From NCBI GenBank assembly GCA_963556255.1, contig OY744615.1, positions 7,078,858 through 7,142,857 on the forward strand: 64,000 bases of DNA. Reading direction: 5' to 3'. This stretch comes from Allolobophora icterica (lineage: Eukaryota > Annelida > Clitellata > Crassiclitellata > Lumbricidae). Each line of letters begins with the position of its first letter. Within the stretch, counting starts at the first letter, position 1. This document shows positions 13,217 through 21,347 of the stretch, in pieces. A program made the translations under genes and the position numbers. A model generated the notes under the pieces. That model was not told the DNA's origin and did not search any database. It saw only the letters and a list, made by a program, of their open reading frames with translations.

Positions 13217-13822
13217 TTATTTTGAGGTTCGCGGACAAGTCCCAGTGCTGGTTAGTTTCTTTATTAGTTCCGCCACCATGTCGTCTTTGCTTTGACTCGG
13301 CAACTCTTTTTTTCCATTCTTGCTTTGTATATCACGTTTCATCGTTCTATATTTTTCCTCCTCTCCCAGAATAAGTTTATATTCATCGTCGCTTATAGCT
13401 GTGTCTTCCAAAGCCCGAGAAATATGGTCATGAACTGTGTTTAGCTTACTTTCCGCCAAAATACAAATTTCGTCGTGTTTTGAAGCTTTAGCAACAAACG
13501 ATCGGCTAACAACATTTCCAATAATATCCAGAAAACTCGTCGCTATGGCTAAACTCTCTAGAACAATACCAGGAATAAAACCAATACCAGTGGCTAACAT
13601 AGCTGCCCCACCCACCCCAGTTCCAAGACTAACTATAGCAAGGCCGGCCGAGGCCCCATTAGCCACATCTACAACCCTCTTATACTTCTTGCATAGTTGT
13701 CCCCGACTTATCGCCTCGGACCTCAGGAATGCTTCTATTTCGCCTATCTTCTGCAAGCGAAATGTTTGCGACGTCGTGTCTGACGAAATTGTTGACTCCA
13801 TCAGCGGTGGGTACAAAGACAT
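13217..13822 (-). CDS. Polinton membrane-associated protein of unknown function
   Basis: 201 aa from an ATG at 13822. A TATAAAAAAG motif lies only about 3 bp upstream. The N-terminal third is polar. Residues about 55-110 are glycine/alanine-rich and hydrophobic (GTGVGGAAMLATGIGFIPG), suggesting one or two membrane-inserting helices. The C-terminal half is charged and probably helical. The general layout recalls apolipoprotein-L/colicin-like pore or membrane-anchored proteins, but that is a resemblance, not an assignment. It is the last ORF of the minus-strand morphogenesis block, 6 bp after the next ORF, so it is probably co-regulated with the fibre gene. Confidence 0.7.
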   Translation of the reverse strand: MSLYPPLMESTISSDTTSQTFRLQKIGEIEAFLRSEAISRGQLCKKYKRVVDVANGASAGLAIVSLGTGVGGAAMLATGIGFIPGIVLESLAIATSFLDIIGNVVSRSFVAKASKHDEICILAESKLNTVHDHISRALEDTAISDDEYKLILGEEEKYRTMKRDIQSKNGKKELPSQSKDDMVAELIKKLTSTGTCPRTSK

Positions 13823-13828
13823 ACTTTT

Positions 13829-14383
13829 TTATAGTTGCTCTATCAGTAACGTTACGTTTAACTCAATAGTTGAAGTACTTAAAACGCCTCTCTTTTTTCC
13901 TTCAATTCGAAAACTCGTTTGTCCTGGAATGAATATTGCCCTAGATGCATCAAATTGTCCACTTTGAATGTCAACTGTACGATCGATGCTACCCCCAGCA
14001 GCTGCCGGTGCTATAACGCGAACTGTTGCATCACCACCGCAAACACCAAAGACTGTAAGCTTCCAGAACCCGCCCTCTAACGAAACCCCCTGATTGGTGG
14101 TTTGCAAAGTTATACACGGAAAACGCGCAGCGGTCAATGGAAGAGTTTGCCACGCAGTCGTGGTTACCGTTCCGGCCGCCGTATAGATATCGCGGTTGTG
14201 GTAATCGTCAGACACGAAGTCGATGTGCTGTTGAGGCACCGCGGTCAATAGCTCTGCGGTGGGCTTCGGGATGTCGTACCCCCAGTGGCCCACATCACCT
14301 AGACTGTCTATGCTGTATTTGCACATGTCTATTTCTCCGTGTTGACGGAGATACCCCCGAATCTTGTAGTGCGTGTCAGTCAT
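13829..14383 (-). CDS. Polinton small beta-rich structural protein (unknown)
   Basis: 184 aa from an ATG at 14383. TATAGAAAAAT lies immediately upstream, preceded by CAGTAG. The sequence is low in Lys and rich in alternating Val/Thr/Ile, especially in the C-terminal 90 residues (STIELNVTLLIEQL end), suggesting an all-beta fold. There is no signal peptide and no recognised motif. It lies 6 bp downstream of the 721-aa fibre gene on the same strand. A virion surface or fibre-associated role is an inference from that position only. Confidence 0.7.
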   Translation of the reverse strand: MTDTHYKIRGYLRQHGEIDMCKYSIDSLGDVGHWGYDIPKPTAELLTAVPQQHIDFVSDDYHNRDIYTAAGTVTTTAWQTLPLTAARFPCITLQTTNQGVSLEGGFWKLTVFGVCGGDATVRVIAPAAAGGSIDRTVDIQSGQFDASRAIFIPGQTSFRIEGKKRGVLSTSTIELNVTLLIEQL

Positions 14384-14389
14384 ATTTTT

Positions 14390-16555
14390 CTATACTACTG
14401 ACTGTCCTCCGTGTTTAAAATATGTATAGATCTGGAAGTGGGATATTCCAAAAGTAGCTTGTGTTGGGCTGGTGGCCAAGACCGACAGCCTGAATTTTTT
14501 GTATGCATCGTCATCAGAGAAGGTGAACTCTTGTGCAGAATTAGTCAAAGTGACATTGGAGGTGATGAGCACATAAAACATATTTTCAATATCGGATGGA
14601 ATCCCATGAAGCTTCCAGGACGTGATGCGTGGTGCAGTAGGACTAGATCCCCCAGCCAGACTAACCTTCCATATTCGCACAGGCGTCGGGCACTCAATCT
14701 GTAACCAAGTCCCACTACCCACAATATCGGCTCTCGATGTGGACGCCGTCTTCCACTCACCTCTCACACCGGAGTTGAATGCCATATGGGGCGGGTTAGT
14801 GGGTAAAGATTCGTTGGCTGAGGCAATAAAACCCGTTTCGGAAACGTTTCTGGATAGGGGCGGAATATGACCGCTGTAGTTGAGAATCTTGATGCCCGTC
14901 ACGTATCGCCTTTCATTAGCTATCTCACTGTCCACATACTGCTTGTTAGTCAAGTACTTTGGTCCCGCAGGCGCCGTATCATTATTCATAGTGGCATCAG
15001 TGATCAGCTGCGCCACTTGTTTTAAACTCGCGGCGTCACTATCGGATCCTGGAATTTCTGTTGGTAGCCCAGTCACTCTTTTACCACCCATAGCCAGATC
15101 ACCGGTCATGGTACTGCCGGATTTGAGCACGCACGCGTTCCTGACGATAACATCTTGCTCGTTGGCGTACCTCTTAGCAGCTTCAACTTTCTGGTCCGCA
15201 TAGAGTCTAACGGAAGCTCCAATCTCAGCGTTTTTCACGTCAACGTATCGTTTATTTGTCACATGCAACGGTTCTGTTGGTACTCTATCACTCTTTGTCA
15301 TGTTGTCGGCGATCAGCTTCGATACTTGTGCCATACTCGTCGCGTCGCTTTCGGACGTTGCTGCGCCCGTAGGGAGCCCAGTAACTCTTTTACCGCCCAT
15401 GATTAAATCACCAGTCATTGCATCACCAGCTTTAAGCACGCATGCGCTCCTAACGATAACATCTTGCTCGTTGGCGTACGTCTTAGCAGCTTCAGCTTTC
15501 TGGTCCGCATAGAGTCTAACTGAAGCTCCAATCTCAGCGTTTTTCGCGTCCACATACCGTTTGTTAGTCAAGTACTTTGGTCCCGCCGGCGCCGTATCAT
15601 TATTCATAGTGGCGCTGCTGATCAGCTGCGTCACCTGTTTCAAACTCGCGGCGTCGCTATCGGATCCTGGAATTTCTGTTGGCAGCCCAGTCACTCTTTT
15701 GCCACCCATGGTCAAATCACCAGTCATAGAATCGCCGGTTTTGAGCACATGCCCGCCTCTTACGATAGCATGCTTCTCGTCCACATATCTTCTAGCGGTG
15801 GTGACCTTCTCATCCACGTACTGTCTGTAAGAAGCGTCGCGGGAATCTACATACCGCTTATTCACCACATGCAACGACTCCGTTGGTACTCTATCGAGTT
15901 TTACTAGAGCGCCAGCGACCGCTGTTGACACTTGTTTCCAACTCGCTGCGTCGCTATCGGATCCTGAAATTTCTGTTGGGAGCCCAGTAACTCGGTGGCC
16001 ACCCATAACTAAACTTCCAGTCATTACGCCGCCTGATTTGAGCACGCACGCATTCCTGACGATAACATCTTGCTCGTTAACATAACTTTTAACAATAAGG
16101 TCCTTGTCATCTGCGTACCGCCTAACAGAATCTCTCAGCCCCGCATTCTTCTCGTCCGTGTACTGCCTGGCATCGATAAGTTTTTGGTCTGCATGATTTT
16201 CGGCTGCGGTCGCCTTCTGGTCCGCGTATCGTACCACTTGTGCCCAGCTCGCAGCGTCGCTATCGGACGTTGCTGTGTCTGTGGGCAGCCCAGTAACTTT
16301 GTGACCACCCATTTTTAGAACGCCAGACATCGTTCCACCGGTGATTTGTAAGTTGTCCTGATCTATGATGTCTGCATAAGCCTTTGTCGCGGCGTCTGTT
16401 TCCATCGTGGGCGTTCCCACGTTTGTCAGTCGAAAACCTCCAGCCGACAGAATTCCCATCATGGTATCACCCGCTTTGTGGACGAGCCCAGCGGCGCTTA
16501 TCTGCCCCCCTCCCACCCCACCTCCACCGTCTCTTCCAAATTTATCAACCGGCAT
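14390..16555 (-). CDS. Phage-tail-fibre-like repeat protein with discoidin-like head
   Basis: 721 aa from an ATG at 16555, with TATATAAAAA directly upstream. A Gly-rich N-terminus (residues 8-20) leads into about six repeats of roughly 100 aa. Each has a (S/T)MTGDLxMGGKRVTGLPT segment, then a Asp/Ser-rich turn, a helical AxxKQV stretch, and NKRYVD/KAYAD plus ADQK/NEQDVI segments. The MTGDLxMGGxxVTGLPT ... NKxYVD combination is the classic repeat of bacteriophage tail fibres. Residues about 549-721 form a different, beta-rich domain (GTWLQIECPTPVRIWKV, later YKKFRLSVLA and FGISHFQIYTYF) resembling an F5/8-type (discoidin) galactose-binding fold. I infer a trimeric virion fibre whose head binds a surface ligand. 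It sits between the protease and the 184-aa ORF. Confidence 0.85.
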   Translation of the reverse strand: MPVDKFGRDGGGGVGGGQISAAGLVHKAGDTMMGILSAGGFRLTNVGTPTMETDAATKAYADIIDQDNLQITGGTMSGVLKMGGHKVTGLPTDTATSDSDAASWAQVVRYADQKATAAENHADQKLIDARQYTDEKNAGLRDSVRRYADDKDLIVKSYVNEQDVIVRNACVLKSGGVMTGSLVMGGHRVTGLPTEISGSDSDAASWKQVSTAVAGALVKLDRVPTESLHVVNKRYVDSRDASYRQYVDEKVTTARRYVDEKHAIVRGGHVLKTGDSMTGDLTMGGKRVTGLPTEIPGSDSDAASLKQVTQLISSATMNNDTAPAGPKYLTNKRYVDAKNAEIGASVRLYADQKAEAAKTYANEQDVIVRSACVLKAGDAMTGDLIMGGKRVTGLPTGAATSESDATSMAQVSKLIADNMTKSDRVPTEPLHVTNKRYVDVKNAEIGASVRLYADQKVEAAKRYANEQDVIVRNACVLKSGSTMTGDLAMGGKRVTGLPTEIPGSDSDAASLKQVAQLITDATMNNDTAPAGPKYLTNKQYVDSEIANERRYVTGIKILNYSGHIPPLSRNVSETGFIASANESLPTNPPHMAFNSGVRGEWKTASTSRADIVGSGTWLQIECPTPVRIWKVSLAGGSSPTAPRITSWKLHGIPSDIENMFYVLITSNVTLTNSAQEFTFSDDDAYKKFRLSVLATSPTQATFGISHFQIYTYFKHGGQSVV

Positions 16556-16583
16556 TTTTTATATACAAAAAGGTGACGGAAGT

Positions 16584-16958
16584 CTAACATAAGTCAAGCA
16601 CGATATCTTCAAAATTCTTTCCAGCAGCGAGCTCTATTAGCACGGCTAGGCAGAGATGACCACATACCACATCATCTGGCCCCTGTAGCTGAAATGTTTG
16701 TGTTCTTATAGGATTTTTTAAATATCTAGAAATTTCGAGAGGCGGATCCAGCCCATAACTGTCAAAATAGACGGCTTTTGGTCCATCTATCCAATAGGCG
16801 ACCCAGTGAGTACCATCACCAGAACCGGAATCCAGATTAACAACTCCACACTCCTTCTCACGAGCCACGGCGGGCAGACCATCTCGCATGAAAACACCGC
16901 GGAAATGCGGCAGCGCTCTGGCAACTTTCTCTATGTCAAAGTTGCTCAGCGGTTTTAG
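16584..16958 (-). CDS. PRO: Adenain/Ulp1-like cysteine protease (PRO), -1 frame ORF
   Basis: The catalytic pattern of the adenovirus-type maturation protease is visible, counting from the internal Met at 16889: His28 (GTHWVAYW), Asp43 (YFDSYG), Gln69 (QGPDDVVCGHLC) and Cys76. Family members mature virion proteins. Coding homology typical of Polinton proteases (LSNFDIEKVA ... HFRGVFMRD) continues upstream of that Met, and no ATG lies between it and the in-frame stop near 16989. The frame is -1 relative to the 168-aa ORF, and it is entered exactly at an A_AAA_AAC heptamer (16964-16958). I therefore annotate it from the heptamer as the distal part (124 codons) of a frameshift product. An internal start at 16889 would lose conserved sequence. 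Confidence 0.88.
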   Translation of the reverse strand, partial: LKPLSNFDIEKVARALPHFRGVFMRDGLPAVAREKECGVVNLDSGSGDGTHWVAYWIDGPKAVYFDSYGLDPPLEISRYLKNPIRTQTFQLQGPDDVVCGHLCLAVLIELAAGKNFEDIVLDLC

Positions 16959-16964
16959 TTTTTT
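16918..16964 (-). promoter_or_regulatory. Putative programmed -1 ribosomal frameshift signal
   Basis: In the 168-aa reading frame the last codons are CAA AAA AAC TAA, giving the canonical slippery heptamer A AAA AAC (16964-16958) next to the stop (16957-16955). A stem follows after an 8-nt spacer: CTG-(bulged A)-GCAACTTT (16949-16938) pairs with AAAGTTGC-CAG (16928-16918) around a 9-nt loop. A one-base backward slip continues exactly in the protease frame. Slippery site, spacer and stem match retroviral-type signals. Function is inferred. Confidence 0.8.
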
Positions 16965-17461
16965 TGTCTGATGTAGAGACCCGATCCTTTACACATTGGG
17001 CAACAACCACCACGAGTCTCACGCCCGAGATATAAACCAGTCCCGCGGACCTGGGCCTCGAGTTCGCGATTGTGACGCGCCGCCTCCGCCAGTGCAGCGT
17101 CGCTGGCCTGTTTGCTCTGCACAGCCTTTACTACCCCAGCGGTCCCACCAGCCACGGCACCCGCCGCGGATAACCCACCAAAAAGCAGCGGGAGGAGAGC
17201 CAGTAGTGGAAGAAATCCACCCATTTTAGTCATCTTTTTCAACTGCGTTTTGGTGAATCTCAGCTCCATGCCAACGCCTTCCGAAATCTTCTTCACGATT
17301 CGGGCGGCTTGAACTTTCGTAAGCGCGAGCTTATCGTTTCCGCGAAGCTGGCCATGAGTGAGCCGGATCGTGGCGCCAGTGCCGGCACGCGCAGCTTTAG
17401 CCAATGTTTGCTTTTGCCCTTCGGTCAGTGAAAGGCCGAACGCAACGTATTCAGTTTTCAT
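16955..17461 (-). CDS. Small Polinton virion-like protein with hydrophobic segment, upstream partner of PRO
   Basis: 168 aa from an ATG at 17461. The N-terminal half has two or three degenerate LTxxQxxxxxKAARxG...L-type units (LSLTEGQKQTLAKAA, LTKVQAARIVKKISEG, LRFTKTQLKKM), seen in many invertebrate Polinton proteins. A strongly hydrophobic stretch follows (GGFLPLLALLPLLFGG, about residues 82-97), then an Ala-rich helix, and a Cys-rich end (CCPMCKGSGLY). It resembles the small basic/hydrophobic cement or core proteins of adenovirus-like virions, but I cannot name a family. Translation ends at TAA 16957-16955. A fraction is predicted to continue into the protease by -1 frameshift. Confidence 0.8.
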   Translation of the reverse strand: MKTEYVAFGLSLTEGQKQTLAKAARAGTGATIRLTHGQLRGNDKLALTKVQAARIVKKISEGVGMELRFTKTQLKKMTKMGGFLPLLALLPLLFGGLSAAGAVAGGTAGVVKAVQSKQASDAALAEAARHNRELEAQVRGTGLYLGRETRGGCCPMCKGSGLYIRQKN

Positions 17462-17518
17462 TTTTGGAAAAAATATATCTAAAAGAGGACCTTGTATCTA
17501 AATGTGAAAAACCGATTT

Positions 17519-18814
17519 CTAGTAGACGACGTTGAATTTGCTGCCATCCGATTCAAAATTCAGGAGTCGGTCGCTGATCAGGACGGCATATGCCGTCGTA
17601 TTATTTGGTACCCCTTCGTTAAAGTCCACCTTGATTTGTATGTCCTGTACAGAGGTTTTAAGTCGTTCAGATTGCCTGCGCACGTCCAGAACGAAGATCG
17701 GAAACAAATCTACAAATTCGATTGGTGTCGGTTGGCATGACGATTCACGCGCGTCTATGCCGCAATATTCTTCCTTGAAGTCACGTAGGGCCTTGTAAGC
17801 GCGAGAGGTTGTCCTCTTGGTGAAGTCGAGATTCATGTCAACCACGGGGTAGCGATCGGTGTTGAGCATAGCGAATATGTTGCGAACCTGTGCATGGTCA
17901 AACAGTGCCGGATTCTGGCCTTGATGTGCATTCTTTCCAGTCTGAAAAGCAACAAGAATCCAGCGTGGCTTTTCCGTGCCCGACTTAACGCTCAAACGCC
18001 AGGAAAAAGTCGTCGCTCGTGGCACCGCAATGTTGTCGCATTGCATGGCGCGGAATGCCACAGGTACCTTAACCTTGGCTTCAATCTGCTTCATAAGCAT
18101 GCTTTTATACTCCAGAGCGGGTATTATATGCGGCATGAACCAGGAGAGTTTAGTCAGCGCGATCTGGCCATTGGTCGCTGCGGCTTCCTTGAAGATCGCG
18201 TCTGCATCTCCCTGCCGGCTCAGCAGTAAGGAGTGTTTAATCCCGTATACGACTTTGTGGTAATCATCGCAAAAGCCGAATAGATGTCTTAAGGGAACGA
18301 TGAATGAAAACGTTCCAATAGGGACGGGTTTTCCAATGATCATCAGTCGACGGGCCTCGAAGCCGATATTCGCGGTCGCCGCCGCCGCACTCGTGTCCTT
18401 CTGCCAACACATGTTTAAACCTTCGCCTTTGGAGAAGTCGTCGCCGTATACCAGCATGCCTTTCATCGTCGTGGCTTGCCCAGGAGACATGACATTCTCT
18501 ATCTCGGTGTTGTTAGCCAGGTATCGAATCTGAGAGAACATGTACGGGATGGCGTTGTTGATGAATGACACCAACGAGTCTGCGATGTAAGCCGCACCAG
18601 TTGATGTAAGCCTGCCCTCCACAAGAAGGTAACTTTTAGAAGGTTGCGTGAAAATGTCTTGGTTCTGGATGTCTATCTGTATGGCCTGGCCATTGTTAAT
18701 AGCCGCAGGGTTTTGTGATTCATACTCGCGGTATTCAAACGATTCGATGCTATTATCATCGGGTACCGCCGAAGCGATGTCCAACATTTCACTCGGCACG
18801 TCAAATGCCGCCAT
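17519..18814 (-). CDS. MCP: Polinton major capsid protein (double jelly-roll)
   Basis: 431 aa from an ATG at 18814, with TATAATA just upstream. Conserved Polinton MCP stretches are present near the N-terminus: NQDIFTQPSKSYLLVEGRL, then NNAIPYMFSQIRYLANN and PGQATTMKGMLVYG. Later beta-strand-rich segments include PVPIGTFSFIVPLRHLFGF. In this family the protein forms pseudo-hexameric capsomers of an icosahedral capsid. The length is within the range for Polinton MCPs and the frame is open throughout. It lies between the small hydrophobic protein and the pVI-like ORF, the usual structural block. Confidence 0.9.
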   Translation of the reverse strand: MAAFDVPSEMLDIASAVPDDNSIESFEYREYESQNPAAINNGQAIQIDIQNQDIFTQPSKSYLLVEGRLTSTGAAYIADSLVSFINNAIPYMFSQIRYLANNTEIENVMSPGQATTMKGMLVYGDDFSKGEGLNMCWQKDTSAAAATANIGFEARRLMIIGKPVPIGTFSFIVPLRHLFGFCDDYHKVVYGIKHSLLLSRQGDADAIFKEAAATNGQIALTKLSWFMPHIIPALEYKSMLMKQIEAKVKVPVAFRAMQCDNIAVPRATTFSWRLSVKSGTEKPRWILVAFQTGKNAHQGQNPALFDHAQVRNIFAMLNTDRYPVVDMNLDFTKRTTSRAYKALRDFKEEYCGIDARESSCQPTPIEFVDLFPIFVLDVRRQSERLKTSVQDIQIKVDFNEGVPNNTTAYAVLISDRLLNFESDGSKFNVVY

Positions 18815-18929
18815 TATTATAAGTAAAAAAGTTCAAGCTTCAATTATTAATCATGCTGTAAATGAAATTCAGGTGTGGTGGGTAAAGCATTTTTTGCGTT
18901 TTATGAATTAGTCGGAAATTTTTTTTATT

Positions 18930-19361
18930 TTATTTTGCGAGAAACAGACCCCTACCACCACGACTCGGCTTTATAGTCTTGAAACCAGATCCAGCAATGC
19001 GGCTGTTTATGTCAGCCATTGTCGGAACAACGGGTGGCGGACTTACAGCCAGTTGTTTTAAGTACTCGATGCTCTTGTCGCTGAGCGCCTTCTCCAAAGG
19101 TGCGGGAACCGCTACTGGTGCTTTTGCGCCGGCAACAGCGCGTCTCGCTTTCACGGCATCAACGATTTGCCTGACGGCAGACGCTGTTGTGGCCCCAGCT
19201 TTCACAACATTACCAACCACCTTGGCAACGTTTGTGATTGCGCCTTTATTAGCCGAAATGAAGGATCCGGCACGTCCTAGCAAGCCCGCGATTTTGGGTA
19301 TCCAGTCGAAAAGTCCACCACCCACTACACGACGCCGCTTTTTAATTCCAAGAACCAACAT
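18930..19361 (-). CDS. Basic amphipathic pVI-like virion protein
   Basis: 143 aa from the ATG at 19361. An open frame extends to a GTG at 19391, inside the preceding gene, but ATG is preferred. A basic start (KKRRRVVGGG) leads to LFDWIPKIAGLLGRAGS, an amphipathic helix. An Ala/Val/Lys helix, a Pro-rich linker and a basic RGGRGLFLAK end follow. This order resembles membrane-active minor core proteins of adenovirus type (pVI). The VVGGG word is close to, but not identical with, the adenain cleavage consensus, so processing by PRO is plausible but unproven. It follows the minor capsid gene directly. Confidence 0.7.
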   Translation of the reverse strand: MLVLGIKKRRRVVGGGLFDWIPKIAGLLGRAGSFISANKGAITNVAKVVGNVVKAGATTASAVRQIVDAVKARRAVAGAKAPVAVPAPLEKALSDKSIEYLKQLAVSPPPVVPTMADINSRIAGSGFKTIKPSRGGRGLFLAK

Positions 19362-19383
19362 TAGAATATTTAAGTGTGAACAT

Positions 19384-20175
19384 TTACGCACTGCGGATGT
19401 GAAACCTTATAGTTACTGTCTCACCGCGGAGGTTTAATTGTTCACCATTTTGGTCGGTCAGCCACACACGAATGCCCTGTACGTTGCCAGCCGGTGCTAC
19501 TGGTAGGTACACTAGATTTTTCGGAGACTCGATTACCTTATAGCCGGGCGACACATCCGGGAAAAAACTGTAGATAACTGGCAGCTGGCTACCATTGCGA
19601 TACGATCCAGAGATAATGTCACAATTTACCAGGATTGTGTCCACCCGGAGAATATCGACTGGATTTTCTCCCTCTTTATAACCACTACCAAGCCTCTGAG
19701 GGTTAAAACCGAGCATTTGCCTGATGGTAGATTGAGCCATATTTACCTTATATAGAGCATTCGTAATTTTTATGAAGGCGCGAAGGGTAGATGCGTTGGC
19801 TCCTATGGTAATAGGAGAATTAAAGCCGAGTGGTGTCACACCCGTCGGAGAATTTTGCTTTTCTAACTGCCTGCCGATTTCATCATTAATCTGTGCGATC
19901 TCGTAGCTTCCGTCGGGCAAAATGATCGTCTTCCACGTCACACCATTGTCGGTGCTGTAGACGAACTTGTTATTTGAGCTGTCAATGTTCGGAATAGAAT
20001 TATAAGTTTCAAGATTGACCAAAGCAAGCTCAAAGCGTCTTTTTGGATCCAGGTACAGCGGTGGTGAGAAAGCCGTGGTCCACCCTGTAGTATCTGAGGA
20101 AACAACTATACTAAAATTTTCCTTAGGCTGCAAAAGTTCTCGAATTTCTTCGAGCAGTTTCTCCGAGCGTTCCAT
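19384..20175 (-). CDS. mCP: Polinton minor capsid (penton) protein
   Basis: 263 aa from an ATG at 20175. Short helical N-terminus, then a beta-rich body. Family-typical stretches are RFELALVNLETYNSIPNI, TIRQMLGFNPQ and the C-terminal GIRVWLTDQNGEQLNLRGE segment ending in TIRFHIRSA. In the family this single jelly-roll protein fills the five-fold vertices. The gene lies between the PX-like protein and the pVI-like ORF, on the same strand as the MCP. Confidence 0.85.
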   Translation of the reverse strand: MERSEKLLEEIRELLQPKENFSIVVSSDTTGWTTAFSPPLYLDPKRRFELALVNLETYNSIPNIDSSNNKFVYSTDNGVTWKTIILPDGSYEIAQINDEIGRQLEKQNSPTGVTPLGFNSPITIGANASTLRAFIKITNALYKVNMAQSTIRQMLGFNPQRLGSGYKEGENPVDILRVDTILVNCDIISGSYRNGSQLPVIYSFFPDVSPGYKVIESPKNLVYLPVAPAGNVQGIRVWLTDQNGEQLNLRGETVTIRFHIRSA

Positions 20176-20185
20176 CTTGTGTATT

Positions 20186-21307
20186 TTATTTTATGAGCAT
20201 GTTTCTATTCAATTCGAGTGCCAGCTCTTTGGAGATCGCACCGGAACGCAGTAACTCGTCGAGAATGGCGGAGATTTCGTTGCCGAGACCTGTGTTTCCC
20301 GCGGCCCTAGAGGCCACCAAAAGCTGCAACCTCTCTACCAGGGCGTTTGGGTCATTATAGAATTGCACCGCCCCGCCCCGAATCAGCTGGAACTTTTTAC
20401 TTTTCCGGCCATGAATAGGCAGACCAGACATCTGTACGAGCTTTTTGAAAGTTTCAATTGCCTGAGGCGAATATTGCTTAGTCTTAACGAAGCGTTTCGT
20501 TAACAGGCTGAACAATGACTCATCGGCAGGAGCTTCGAGCACGAGGTTCCCACCTTTAAACACTCTTAGTCTACCAGGAGACAGGGCGACGGGGTCAACG
20601 GAGAGCTCACCCAAGGCGTTACCTTGCAATTTCAGAGGAACGGCTGGAACACTGAAACCCTTTCCTTTTTTAGTGAGGGCGTGGCCTTTCAATAGCAAAC
20701 GAATTCGATCTCTGTAGTCCTGTAGGACGCCGATATCTACGGCCAGCGCATGTACCTTTTCTTCGTCTCCGTTCTTATTGGCCTTCCTTTTCGCTTTGCC
20801 CAGGGTGTGGCGATTATAATAATTTACGCCTTCGATTATCTGTTTCACAGCTGCCGTGTCGTTCAGGTCGAGCTCGCTCGGAGGGGTAAAACCGTGCCGC
20901 CTGATTGTATCGACGTTGAGATGTCTGTTTGGGTGGACGAGCAATGCTTCCGCTGGAGCAGATGCTCCTGCGGCGGGGTGTGCCGCAATCGCCGGAAGGG
21001 CTGGAGGAGCAGTTGCTCCAACGGAATCACCGAACAACGCCGCTATCGGGTTAAAATTAGCAGACTCTGAAATCTGCGCCGGCAAATCCTGTAAAGCGCT
21101 GGTAACTTTCTGCAGCTCCTTAGACGTAGCCACCTGGGATTCAGCCGTGGCTGTGGCTATTGGTTTAAAAAGCTTTGCCGCATCGTACTGAAGGTTGGCT
21201 TCACCGAGCTTCTCATCCACGAAACGCTGTCTCAATCGATTTCTGCGAGCTAAGTAATCCTGAGTTAACGCGTCTCGCTCCTGTTTAGAAGAAACCTTTG
21301 TCCACAT
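20186..21307 (-). CDS. PX-like Polinton protein with coiled coil
   Basis: 373 aa from an ATG at 21307. The N-terminal 90 residues are helical and charged (QERDALTQDYLARRNRLRQRF), suggesting a coiled coil. An Ala/Pro-rich linker follows. From about residue 180 comes a globular part with LLLKGHALTKKGKGF, then a Phe/Leu-rich segment (DESLFSLLTKRFVKTKQYSPQ) and a Lys/Arg-rich GRKSKKFQLIRGG. The C-terminal half resembles a conserved Polinton protein (DUF8207/PX-type), which I cannot verify here. It is next to the ATPase and penton genes, so a structural role is likely. Confidence 0.72.
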   Translation of the reverse strand: MWTKVSSKQERDALTQDYLARRNRLRQRFVDEKLGEANLQYDAAKLFKPIATATAESQVATSKELQKVTSALQDLPAQISESANFNPIAALFGDSVGATAPPALPAIAAHPAAGASAPAEALLVHPNRHLNVDTIRRHGFTPPSELDLNDTAAVKQIIEGVNYYNRHTLGKAKRKANKNGDEEKVHALAVDIGVLQDYRDRIRLLLKGHALTKKGKGFSVPAVPLKLQGNALGELSVDPVALSPGRLRVFKGGNLVLEAPADESLFSLLTKRFVKTKQYSPQAIETFKKLVQMSGLPIHGRKSKKFQLIRGGAVQFYNDPNALVERLQLLVASRAAGNTGLGNEISAILDELLRSGAISKELALELNRNMLIK

Positions 21308-21347
21308 CGTGGTTGTATGTCGACTATATGTTGCCTATATCATGTCT

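Noticed and set aside
16584..16889. Protease as a broken pseudogene, or as a complete 101-aa protein starting at the internal Met
   Set aside because: The conserved N-terminal segment upstream is intact and the catalytic residues are all present. A canonical slippery heptamer explains the missing ATG better than decay.
19362..19391. GTG-start extension of the pVI-like ORF
   Set aside because: It overlaps the end of the minor capsid gene. A normal ATG at 19361 precedes the conserved basic start.
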